64,000 nt of DNA. It comes from Batrachochytrium dendrobatidis JAM81. Its lineage: Eukaryota; Chytridiomycota; Chytridiomycetes; Rhizophydiales. Below the pieces are notes generated by a model. That model did not search any database. It worked only from the letters and a program-made list of their open reading frames with translations, and had not been told where the DNA came from. Shown piece after piece: positions 1-10,680 of this stretch. The stretch is taken from contig NW_006281112.1 in NCBI RefSeq assembly GCF_000203795.2, positions 427,080 through 491,079 on the forward strand. Reading direction: 5' to 3'. Both the position numbers and the translations under genes were made by a program. How positions within the stretch are numbered: position 1 is the first letter of the stretch; each line of letters starts with the position of its first letter.

Positions 1-66
1 GATTGAATAGTGCTTCCTTTTAATTCTTGGTACATTTTGCTTTAATCCAACTCTAATTGCTATTAG

Positions 67-3000
67 AATTACACAAAAATCAAGCCAGATTACGCGAGGA
101 GCTTCAAAATGCTTTATCTGAGATGAAACTGTTAGTTGTCAACAATACTCACTTAAAAGATACACTTTGGCAGCTTAAAATGCAGGTTAACGCAATACAA
201 TCGCATAATAGGTTTGTTTGCCCTTGCCTTTTTAATTACAATATTCAACACTAAATTGATGGTATTCTGTCGACTTACTTTTGGTATTAGTGCGCGTGTT
301 GTAAGCCTAATTCCAGCTGGTCTTCGAAATGAGTCGGTAAAAGATGAGATTATGGCAATTCAGAACAAAGTTGAACTTGCCATTTCCATGCGAGATAAAG
401 AAAACCTGCGACTGGAACAAAAACTTTGTAAACAACGAGAAGAGCATCTTTCCGGACTATCCAAGGTTTCCAATCAGCTTCAGGCTGCTACAGAATATAG
501 TCGAGCGTTGTTGATCAATCTTGAATTTTCCAACCGTCATTTGACGGACACAAAAGAACGTCTGAGTGCAGAAAATGATGCTCTTTGCAAGGAAATCAGT
601 AGACTGCACTGTATGCAAATTGAAAACAGTCGTATATCTCCGGTTACGCCATCTACAATGAGTCATGCATCTATTCCAAGCAATGGCTCACAAGCATCTA
701 CTAAAATTGCAACCGATGTTGATAAATCTAAATTGAACCATGCCAGTCAAAGATTTAAACAAATGGTTATTAGAGATAAGCATGGTCTCTCAACATGGCT
801 AAGTACAGTTTATACAGGCAGTTCTACTAGTCTATCTCATGGTAAGCTTGCAACCATGGCACATCAAATCATGGAATATTGTGAAGTTCTTGCTGGATTG
901 GTAGACGTTGTCACTACGCTGCTTACACGACAGACCATTGACAAAGACACTGTATCTTGGCTATCATCTTTGCCAGTGTTTGACATAATGTTGCAGAAAC
1001 TTGACAATCCAACCGATGGGTTTAAAAGTGACGGAAAGCAAAAATCTAGATTGCCGAATGCAATTATTGCACACCTGCTTTTTGATATTACTCGTGATGC
1101 TCGGTTGCGTGAGCAGCACCATCATTTGGCAACGCAATCAAATACTCTAGATTGTGGCACTCAAACTAATCTGGAGCTAGTTCAGCCTGAACGTTCGCCC
1201 GCAGATGCAATTGAGCAGCAATCTTACCAACACATCAAATCTATTCCAGTTTTTGATGAGACGGAAAAGCAAAAGGTAATATTTCTATCCTGTTTTACTT
1301 GCTGAAAATTGAATACTAACATGTTATTTGTAGATGCTTGATTGCTGCAACGATCTACTGATACAGCAAAACCATCTTCGCGGTGTTGTAAAGTATATTA
1401 TGAAAAAGAATGTTCAATGCCAATCTGAAATTCAGAAAAAGAATATACAAATTTCTCTATTGCAGACAAAGCCTCCTACAGCCACTCGATCGGTAAACTG
1501 TGATTTAAATGATTTTATTGACCGTGTTCAAGATAGCATTCCAAATTTTGAATCGATAAAAACGGCATATGTTCAAGCTGCTATTGTCATGACTGATGCA
1601 GCAACTTCACTGCCACTTCCATCACAAACTTTGGCTAGCACTCAAACAGATACTATTGAAGCATCAGTTTCAACTTCACATATGGAAAAAAGCGTTTCTG
1701 TTGCTAGATTTCTCAAAATTCAGCGCAAATGCAGTGATCAAAGTGCGTTGATTCTCAAATTGCAGTCGGATATTTCAAAACTGGCGTCTATTCATGAGCT
1801 TCCTGTCAAAGATACAATTGTAGATGGATCCGAGGCACTGATTAAACGCAGCGAATACGAAGACATGCTACAAAAACTTGTTGATTTGCAAGTTGATTTA
1901 GCCATGGTTATGGGAGAACGAGATTCAGTCAAACACGAACTTGCTCAATTAGAGCTCTGTGTCTTGGAGGAGAAAAAGAGTAAACAAATACCACTTGGTA
2001 CTGACGAAACAGTCGACTCTATTACAGAGTCAAAATCAATGCTAGACTCTACAAAACAGCAGCAAACACATTTCGATAAACTAGTTTCCGATTGTGCACA
2101 GAGTGATAGTCGATGGAAAGCAGCAGAGCTGCAATCCCAGCACTATCAAAACCAATTACAAGCCGCGAACATGTCGATTGAAGCTCTTACTACCCAAGTG
2201 CAAAAAATGCATGCTCAAAGCAATCTTCTTTCCAGTCCATTGCTGCAACCTATCAATCCACGCAAAAGCATTTTGATAGATGCAGAAACTCAGACTTCAA
2301 AGGGAATCTCTGAAGTTTATAAAAAACAAAAAATTGCGGCTTCACTGATTCAGACCAAAACCAACTTGGATCTGAGTAAGCGACAAGTAACAGTTCTTGA
2401 GGCTGAAAACACATCATTGAAACAAGCATATGAACACATGAGACAAGAATTACAAGTTTTACAAAAGCCAAATTTTGCAGAAAGAATCAAGCAAGAAACA
2501 CACGATCGCGACGTGAAGATTGCTGGATTAAGCGATCAACTTGAAAAAGCTAATCGTCAAGTTGTTCAGCTTCAGTCTAAATTACTGAAAATTGAGCAGG
2601 TAATGAAGAATGGTGTTGATTCTCTTCGTAGCGATGTACAAGTCAGTCAGCGTGACATTGTGGAAAATATTCAGAACATGCAAACCATGCTTGCTGATTC
2701 ACAATCTGAAATACAACAGTATATTCAGAATGTTGGTCAGGAGCTACATCAAGGTGTCACCAATCGTAAAAAATTGCAAAGTTCATTTTATAGACTAAAG
2801 CAATCTTGTCACTTGCAACCTAAACAGGTCAACTGCGAATCTCAAACCGAAATTGTGAAACAATTTGAAAATGCCATTTGCGATCGCAATTGCAATTGCA
2901 ACATCCATTCCAAGGAAATGATTGATATTTCACATACCCATTTAAATCGAGTACATGCTGGTTTAACTGAATTCCATGCCACTTTACATGCATGCATTGT

Positions 3001-4354
3001 GCCCTTACAGCAACACGCACTGAAACCTCGAGTGTTTGTTGAATTTGTAGAGCATATTTTGGATTTGGTACATGAACTTGTTTTACTGTGCAAACACGAC
3101 GATACAAAGTATCAGAATTCTGTTTTGAATGCAAATCAATGGCTAATGTCACGCCTCCAAGACAAAACAGTCTACTCTTCACAGACTGCTAGCTTACCTA
3201 CTTCAAGTGTCAAGGCAGTTCAGCTGGATCTATTGCCAATGAAAGATGCTCAAACCAACACTTTTTTTACGTATCCAACAAACTCACCAACTCTATCCTC
3301 AGCTGCTCCACATTTAGATCAAGAGTCTGTTAAATCAGATCACTTGACACAACAATCCATTCAAAACGCTTCATACATTGATTTTGAAAAGTTTGGAAAC
3401 AGCCAATCTGAATCTTTCCTGGCTGACACTGAGAAAGACCAAAGACTAGAACAGCGCGCGCAAGAGTTTGAATCAGAACTTGCACACATGAAGCTGATGT
3501 CTAAAAAAGCATTTGCTCAAACTGCTCAAACACTTTCTAACCTATATCGTCTGAATGGAACAGACTCATATAATGTTCAATCAAACTCAAGCTCCGCAAT
3601 GACAATTATCAAAGATAAGGCAGCATTTGAATTTTCATCATTGGAAGCAAATATTAATCGGTTGCTGCTTGGTGATTCGACTGTTGAAATTGAACCCAAC
3701 AAAGATGGTCACGATTATTTATCCAAAGATATGGAGCATATTCGCATGCTGACAAAACATTCCTTACAAACTACTGCTGAAGCTATTAAAATGGCAGCAC
3801 AACCTCCTTTTACACATTCATGGATATACCAATCAGAATCTAGCTCAGCAACAGATTTGAAAAGCAGGCCATTTTTAGCCAAGAAAACCTCTAGCTTAAC
3901 AGGGCTTGGATCGGAAAAGGATAAATGCGAGAGTGATCATACGAATTTGAAATCAAACTTGTCTATTATTACAGATGGTTTTGAGAAATCAAGGCCAAGA
4001 CAACAATCAATTCTTTCAAAAATTGATCTTTCTGCAAAATCAGATATGATGGAATCACTAAGTCATGATCTTGCATACATGCGAGATTTAACACGTCGAT
4101 CCATTATTTCTACTGCAGAAACCATTCGATCAGCGGCACAATGCGATGAAAAGTGTCCAGATCTTGATGTAGTGACAATGGATTACGATTATCCTCAAAT
4201 GGAAATGCAAAGTGGTATGAATGACACCAACAAAGCAATGGATGGTGGCTCGACATTGTTTGATATAGAAACGATGAAATCTCTTACAATGGCTTCGATT
4301 GAACAAACACAAATTCTGATTCATCAAATTGAAAGAGATCGTATGAATGAATGA
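67..4354 (+). CDS. Large coiled-coil protein with TQT motifs (5' partial)
   Basis: The window opens inside an intron that ends in TATTAG at 61-66. Exons are 67-211, 291-1275 and 1334-4354. Introns are 212-290 (GTTTGT donor) and 1276-1333 (GTAATA, CTAAC branch, TTGTAG), and phase is kept across both. The product is rich in Q, E, K and L heptads, predicting long coiled coils. Five TQT-like motifs are scattered along it (CGTQTN near 1155, STQTDT near 1640, AETQTS near 2282, ESQTE near 2836, DAQTNT near 3247); this is the core recognised by dynein light chain LC8. The C-terminal third carries four copies of a short helical motif with T-x2-S-x3-TAE spacing. It could be a centrosomal, basal-body or dynein-linked scaffold, but no named family was recognised, so that role is inference. 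The start codon lies outside the window. Confidence 0.8.
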
Positions 4355-4370
4355 TCAAGACAGACTTATT

Positions 4371-4625
4371 TGCAGTCATATTCACGTAAAACGAAACACT
4401 TGGATTTCAATAATTGTTTCTATTTTACTTTACAATAAAAGTTTGAACACAAGTTTGATTTTATAATAAAATCAAACTATAATTTGAAGAGATTGACTTG
4501 TTATTGTACGATCATCAGACTCACTGCAATTCAACTGTTTCAAACTCCATTTTGTAACCTAATTTTAGATTCATTTACATTCTAGTTGAACATTTAATAA
4601 TTCATTCTACGTGAACACAGTTGTA
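4371..4625. mobile_element. MITE-like element, copy 1
   Basis: The left terminal repeat reads GCAGTCATATTCACGTAAAA. The right end (CTACGTGAACACAGTTGTA) is its approximate reverse complement. The element fills most of the 336 bp between the coiled-coil stop and the ALG3 start. Its interior (a GTATTGTACGATCAYCAGA-like stretch near 4500 and TTCTAGTTGAAC near 4581) is shared with the copy in the ALG3 intron. No coding capacity is seen. Confidence 0.75.
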
Positions 4626-4690
4626 AACTGCAGTGTTTAACTTGGCATTCCAAACTCATACAGGACAAAGTTGTAGAGCCGATTATCCAG

Positions 4691-7159
4691 ATGATCAAAG
4701 CCAAGGAACTGTTTGAGAAGATGAAGACAAGCAATCCATTCAAACGTCATGACAATTCACAGGATGACCATGACGCTGGACATCAAACAAGCCACGATTC
4801 CAAAGGCAGCAACAAGGATTGTGATACTGCAAAGAACTCTTCTGCAGAAAAAGAGCCAGAGACTGCATGGAAGTGGATCAAACGCAATCTGTCTGCAAAG
4901 GGCATAGTGTCGCTGTTCCTGCTGTCACTGCTGGTTGGAGAAGCTCTGCTTACAATGGCTATTATTGCTAGAGTCAAGTGTAAGTTGATTCCACTACAAG
5001 AATCTATTTGTACTTTCATATCGATGTAGCAGATAATTGTCAGTAGATCGACATGAAGCGGCAACGCCACATTTGATGGCAGCGAGTGCCAAAATGCTTG
5101 CATCAAATATAAACTACGAATTGATGCGAATTAAACTTGATGGATGGTTTTGAATGTTTATTAATTGATTGGATTGCCATGTTTTTAGATACAGAAATAG
5201 ATTGGCAAACTTACATGCAGCAAGTATCTAGTTTCATGGATGGTGAGCTGGATTATAAGAATCTTGGTGGAGATACTGGACCATTGGTGTAAGTAAATTG
5301 AGATTTGGTAAATTCAGTACTGATTATCAATACTAAATCAATTATATGTTGAATTATGTTTTGCACCAATCGTGTTGGTTATTTGCAGATATCCTGCTGG
5401 CTTTCTTTATGTCTATTCATTCCTATACATGATCACTGCAGGCGGCCAATACATTTTCATTGCACAATTCATTTTCGCTCTTGTCTATCTTGTCACATTC
5501 TTTCTGGTAGTCTTGATTTATCGCCGATCTCGAATTGTAAGTAGTTAATGTGGGTATCGTCTGCTGATCTGCTGAATTTTATAAACTAATCACACTTATT
5601 GTTTTACTGCTTTGTAGTTTCCATTTTGGGCCATTCCACTTCTCATGTTGTCGCGAAGAAATCACTCGATTTACGTGCTGCGTCTTTTCAATGATCCAAT
5701 CGCTATGATGTTTATGTTCAGCAGTATTCTTGCACTGACAAAACGACAGTTTGAACGAGCCTCTATTTGGTTTAGGTAATCTATGATGTTGTGGGTTGTG
5801 TTATTTGAACAATTTGTAATTCTGACCCATGCATTTATTTTGCAATCTAGTCTTGCATTATCAATCAAGATGAATATTCTTCTTTTTGCTCCAGGATTTG
5901 CATGGGTGTTTTTGTTTAATGCTGGAATTATGCGTTCGATTATGAATGCCGGACTAGTGGCTATTACTCAGGTAAATGGTATTCCCATTTTTACAATCAT
6001 ATTCACGTCAAGTGAAACACTTGCATTGACTGTCTCTACTTCAAAGTAGGGAATAGTGATAAATACTTGTTGCGTTTTTCTACTACAAATTGACTTGAAT
6101 AGACGTTTTCAATTCTCCACAACATTCATATGATTCTTACAATCAAACTATGATTTTGAACTGAAATCCATTCTTGACATGATCATGTATTGTACGATCA
6201 CCAGATTCATTCACTATAATCCAGATACTGGGTTCGACTGTCATCAACCTCTTTTGTTGTATCCTAGAATTTCGCAGATGCATTTGCGTTCTAGTTCAAG
6301 AGAACAGGGATTGTAGGAATGCAACTGATATTTCCCTGCCAATCACAGAGTTCAAAACAATGTTGTGGAGTAACTGTCTAGGCATTCTGTGTTTCATTTA
6401 CGTGAATATGACTGTAAAAGGATTGCTCCAATATAATTATTATATTTTTAATGATTTTGTTGAATATTATTTATGTAGGTGATTATTGCTGCGCCATTCA
6501 TATATACAGCTCCGCATTCTTACGTGACTAGAGCATTTGACTTTGGACGACAGTTTTTGCATCAATGGACGGTGAACTGGCGATTTGTTCCAGAAGAAAT
6601 CTTTGTTAGCAAAGAATTTGCACTAGCTTTGCTTGTTATGCAGATTGCCACACTTGTTCTCTTTAGTGCGGTTGTTTGGAGACGTCATATTCCACGATAC
6701 TATCACGCTCCACACAAGTACTTTAAATTTCTTGATTTCTTGTCCGATATGGTTAATGAGCTTAAAGATGATGTGGGTATATCTCATCAACATCCCGAGG
6801 ACGAAGTGGACTATCCAATATCACCTGATGACACCATCTTGATTCTTTTTTCATGCAATTTGATTGGGATTGTGTTTGCACGATCACTTCACTACCAATT
6901 CTACAATTGGTATTTTTTTACTTTGCCGTATCTTCTTTGGCGGAGTGGTATCGATATACGAGCTAAACTTGCAGTGTTTTTCCTGATTGAATGGGCGTGG
7001 AATGTATATCCATCTTCTCATCTGAGTTCTGGAACACTCGCATTATGTCATGTGATTATTGTTGCTTCACTTGTTGTTGGACACCCTGTATATGACTCGA
7101 AGCTAAAAGGAGTGATTTCAAAGGATCAAAAGACCAGTGACAAGAAAAAGATTGAATAA
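4691..7159 (+). CDS. ALG3: Dol-P-Man:Man5GlcNAc2-PP-Dol alpha-1,3-mannosyltransferase
   Basis: Six exons: 4691-4979, 5189-5288, 5389-5536, 5618-5775, 5851-5971 and 6479-7159. All have GT-AG introns with phases that join, giving 498 aa. ALG3 is an ER membrane enzyme that adds the sixth mannose to the lipid-linked N-glycan precursor, on the lumenal side. Family hallmarks visible after splicing are TEIDW near the first lumenal loop, [43 protein letters not shown] and [10 protein letters not shown], with many hydrophobic segments between them. The N-terminal 65 residues are polar and low in complexity. Intron 5 (507 bp) is far longer than the others because it contains a MITE-like element. The ATG lies 65 bp after the right end of another element. 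The identification is firm; exact splice sites are hand-called. Confidence 0.93.
5992..6416. mobile_element. MITE-like element, copy 2, inside ALG3 intron 5
   Basis: The left end is TACAATCATATTCACGTC and the right end is TTTACGTGAATATGACTGTA, which is its reverse complement with few changes. Both ends carry a TA dinucleotide. The interior matches the copies near 56731 and 60119, for example the shared TTCTAGTTCAAGAGAACA-like stretch followed by GGAATGCAACT. It lies wholly between the donor GTAAAT at 5972 and the acceptor ATGTAG ending at 6478, so it should be spliced out. Confidence 0.85.
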
Positions 7160-7848
7160 GAGTTATAGATCTACGCATCAAATTGACAAAATAAAAAGTT
7201 TCAAGTACTGATTGGTTGAGTGGATTGTATCAGAGAACAATATGAAGCCCCTCATTCAATCATGTGTGGATCTATCCACTCCAACGCGTTGCAGCTTCAC
7301 TCACATAGAATAGAACACCAAGAAAACTGAGGGTTAGTAAACAGCCAGTCTAATGGAATGGTAATTTAGTAAACAAGATTGTTTTTTCAACTCGATAGTT
7401 GACTGGTTGTGCTCATTTTTGTGTAAAAGACTGAACAAATGTTGACACTGCAGTTTCAGTCAATTTTCAATGCACTTTTTACCCAAACTGAAAACAAAAT
7501 CTGGTGATTGTACAATGTCAAAAGAGAACAATTCTAGTTTCAATCACAATTTGATTTTGTACGATGGGTATTTTATCCAAGTTGATTTTCAGCAAGAAGC
7601 GCAGTGAATATCCATTTCACTCGTCAATACAATGACATTGAATGCGGCTGGAATTAACAAACGCGTTGGTTGAACGGAACGGCAGCTCGAGTTTCAACTT
7701 GACCAAATCTACTGCATCGAATACTGTGAGTGTTGTTTCTAGTTATCGTTGGCTTACTACTAAAGATTACTGACTGAATGTTCCGACTATCATGACTTGC
7801 TACATGTTTTCATACCTGTTATAATGCTGCTGTTGATTTTTCAAAGCA
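7160..7848. other. Intergenic region with a degenerate element copy
   Basis: The stretch about 7300-7560 resembles the interior of the dispersed MITE-like family. It has AGAACACCAAG, then TAAACAGCCAGTCTAATGG, then GAACAAATGTTGACA, and the TGGTGATTGTACAATG block at about 7502. Its terminal repeats are too diverged to fix the borders. The rest is AT-rich, and no gene is seen. Confidence 0.5.
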
Positions 7849-10196
7849 ATGAAAACTCCAAGTCCTACCGGTGATAGCATTGAGATGACCGACACCTGTC
7901 TAGTTAATCATACCAAACAGGAAACTGACAAGGTTAGTACCCGAAATAAAGGAGCGTTTTATTGCAACTGTGTTGTTGGTGCTGCATGCCATGATTGCAA
8001 TTCTGAAGGATTTAAACACTGCCACCACCAGCCATATCGATGCATTCGTCAGTAATCTGCTCAGACAGTTGGATGAGCATCGGCTGGATTTCTTGTAAAT
8101 CTGCTGTTTGACTGCTGGCTAACTCTGTTTTATTTACCTTCATATGGGGTGGCTTACTGGTTATTCGCTCAACATTTGATGTGGCAATCTCGCTCATTGG
8201 GGTGCTTGATTTTCTACAGTCCGCTTCACCCCTGACAGTAAGATCCAGCACTACGATGCCAAGTACTGAAAAGCAGGCGAGTCAAATTACCTCATTGGTC
8301 ACTCCCGTCACCAGTCCTACTGATCCTGTCAGTACTGACAGCGTAAAGACTACCATTGCTGCTACAGAACCCAAGGTAATTCAACTCGCATTTGCATGAG
8401 TCGACCTTGTGTACATGCTTTCACAAGTACTACGATCAATCCCAAATGGAATCATTGCTCTATAATAGATGCGAGTCAATCACTCGCCTAACATTTGCGG
8501 ATCTATGCAAAAAGCGTGTTAGAGTTCGTATAAGCATGTTGTCAAGCTTTGATAGATACTGACTATTTTTATTGCTTTGTAGATGGAATCTACTAGTGAG
8601 AAAACTCCCATTTTACCCACTACAGACGACAATCACCAATCCCACCCGCTTCATGATGTGAACGAGCAATCCATCTCTGACAAAGCTAATCATGTCAAAA
8701 CTAGTGAATCTACTGCTAGTTTAAAACAAGACTCTACTAATGTGTCTACAAACTCTTCTAAACATGTTACTGAGGATGTCAAGACTGCATCTACCACTGA
8801 AAGTGCGGAAATTAAACCTGAAAAATCGGTTGCGAAACTGGATGTAGAATCCAAAGATACACTTGATGAAAAACATGAATTTGGAAAATCTGAGGAAGCT
8901 ACTGTCGAGAAAAAAGCAACCATATCGATCGCTGAAACCAAAGTAGATCCAGTTGAAACTGTTACTGCAAAATCTGAGGAAGCTACTGTCGAGAAAAAAG
9001 CAACCCCATCGATTGCTGAAACCAAAGTAGATCCAGTTGAAACTGTTACTGCAAAATCTGAGGAAACTACTGTCGAGAAAAAAGCAACCATATTGATCGC
9101 TGAAACCAAAGTAGATCCAGTTGAAACTGTTACTACAAAATCTGAGGAACCTACTGTCGAGAAAAAAGCAACCATATCGATTGCTGAAACCAAAGTAGAT
9201 CCAGTTGAAACTGTTACTGCAAAATCTGAGAAAACTGATGCTTTTAACCCAAAGGAAGATGTTAGTAAAGTGTCTGATTCTACCACTGCAGCTCTTTCAA
9301 AAAGCACTGCTGGATCGACAGCCGATCTTTCATCAAATGAACCTCGCTACTCATCTATCTATCGCAATGCATCTTTTGGTTCCACGCCTGTTTTGGCTGC
9401 ACCAACTGCTAGATCTGCTGAACACGGTCCTCCAGTTCCTACCTCGGCCATTACTGCAGCTGTACGTGCCACAAACCCTATTTTGGATGAGATTCTGCAT
9501 TCCCTAGCACTGATCAATGCCAATGATCCACTCATGACTCAAATGGATATTAAAGACTGTAACTGCTTTACGGTAGAGCATGCATGTGTGCTTGGTGAAG
9601 CTCTCAAACAAAACACACATCTCAAATCCCTTGTTATGAGCAACTCCAAGATTATTAATCAGTCTGCCATTGATATTGCACGAGGTCTTGCAAAAAACAC
9701 CGGTATTGAATCTGTTGATCTAACTGGCAACAATATTGGACCCGCTGGTGTAAGTGCTTGTAGTAAATTGCATTAAATACTTTGAGAAATCGTGCTGCTG
9801 CCGTTTTTGATTCAAATCTAATTTAATCATGTATAGATGCGAGCATTGGCCGAGATGCTTGAGTCCAATCATACTCTATTGGAACTAAAACTAGACCATC
9901 AAAAGTCTATCACCTCAACCGGTACTGATGCGGAGCAAGCATTTGCTCGCGCCATGACTAAAAACAACACGTAAGTAAATATATTAATGCTAGACTATCC
10001 TGATTGTAGCTTTTATAATTTTATGTGCTAAACAATACCATCTTTGTATTGAAAATATTGATGGAACAGGCTGCAAAAGCTTGCAATGCAGTTTCGAGAT
10101 GCCGCGTCGCGAAATCAAGTAGACCGTGCTATCTCACGCAATAAGGAAACTGCACGCAAGCTGATATCGCTGTCCAAAGCCAGTTTAAATGCATGA
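7849..10196 (+). CDS. Tropomodulin-like leucine-rich repeat protein
   Basis: Exons are 7849-7932, 8220-8375, 8583-9749, 9837-9970 and 10070-10196, with phases that join. The N-terminal two thirds is acidic, S/T/K/E-rich and probably disordered. It contains four tandem 28-residue repeats. The C-terminal domain aligns by eye with the tropomodulin/leiomodin LRR domain: ANDPLMTQMDIKD, EALKQNTHLKSL, NNIGPAGMRALAEML, LLELKLDHQ, TDAEQAFARAM, then a terminal helix with RAISRNKETARKL. In animals that domain caps actin pointed ends. The N-terminal tropomyosin- and actin-binding helices of animal tropomodulin were not recognised, so a capping role is inferred from the LRR part only. The acceptor at 8219 for exon 2 is the least certain junction. 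Confidence 0.82.
8886..9221 (+). repeat. Four tandem 84-bp repeats inside the tropomodulin-like gene
   Basis: Four near-identical 84-bp units encode a 28-aa repeat beginning KSEEATVEKKAT and ending DPVETVTA. A fifth, truncated start (KSEKTD) follows. Units differ at only a few positions, such as A/T/P at residue 5 and I/P/L near residue 13. This indicates recent expansion in a disordered, charged region. Confidence 0.92.
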
Positions 10197-10680
10197 GTGA
10201 CCCATGCAATTGCCATTTAAAATCTGCTTTATTCAAGTAAAACAAGTATGTTGTTTCAGTCAAATCTGTACTTTCAAGTGCATTTGCCATTTTTAGTTTC
10301 ATTAGTTTCAGATTTTGATCAGTCTTGACTGTATGTACCTTTTGGACCAACAACACTACTATTTTAAAGTATATAATTGATCTATTCTCAAGCCGAGTAG
10401 CTTTATTATTTTGGAGAGTTTAGATAAGCGTGAACATGACAGGGGGTTATATGAATGAGACGAGTAGATTTAGAAATTTCAAAGACTACATTTATGGGGT
10501 ATAACAGGTGTAAATTTGAGGTCAAAGAAACAATCCTTGATCTTGAATGAATCAAGATACATCTGTTGATATCGAGTATTGACAATTCAATCTTTTAACC
10601 CACATCTAAACTATATCACACAAGTAGGCCGATTTGTAAAAGCATCCAGAGACAAGTATGTCCAACAAAAACACATTGGG
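10197..10680. other. Gap between convergent genes
   Basis: AT-rich 3' flanks of two converging genes. No gene, RNA or clear repeat is seen. Confidence 0.5.

Noticed and set aside
8690..9307. 205-codon minus-strand open frame
   Set aside because: It is the antisense of the 28-residue tandem repeats in the tropomodulin-like gene. The repeat period keeps a second frame open.
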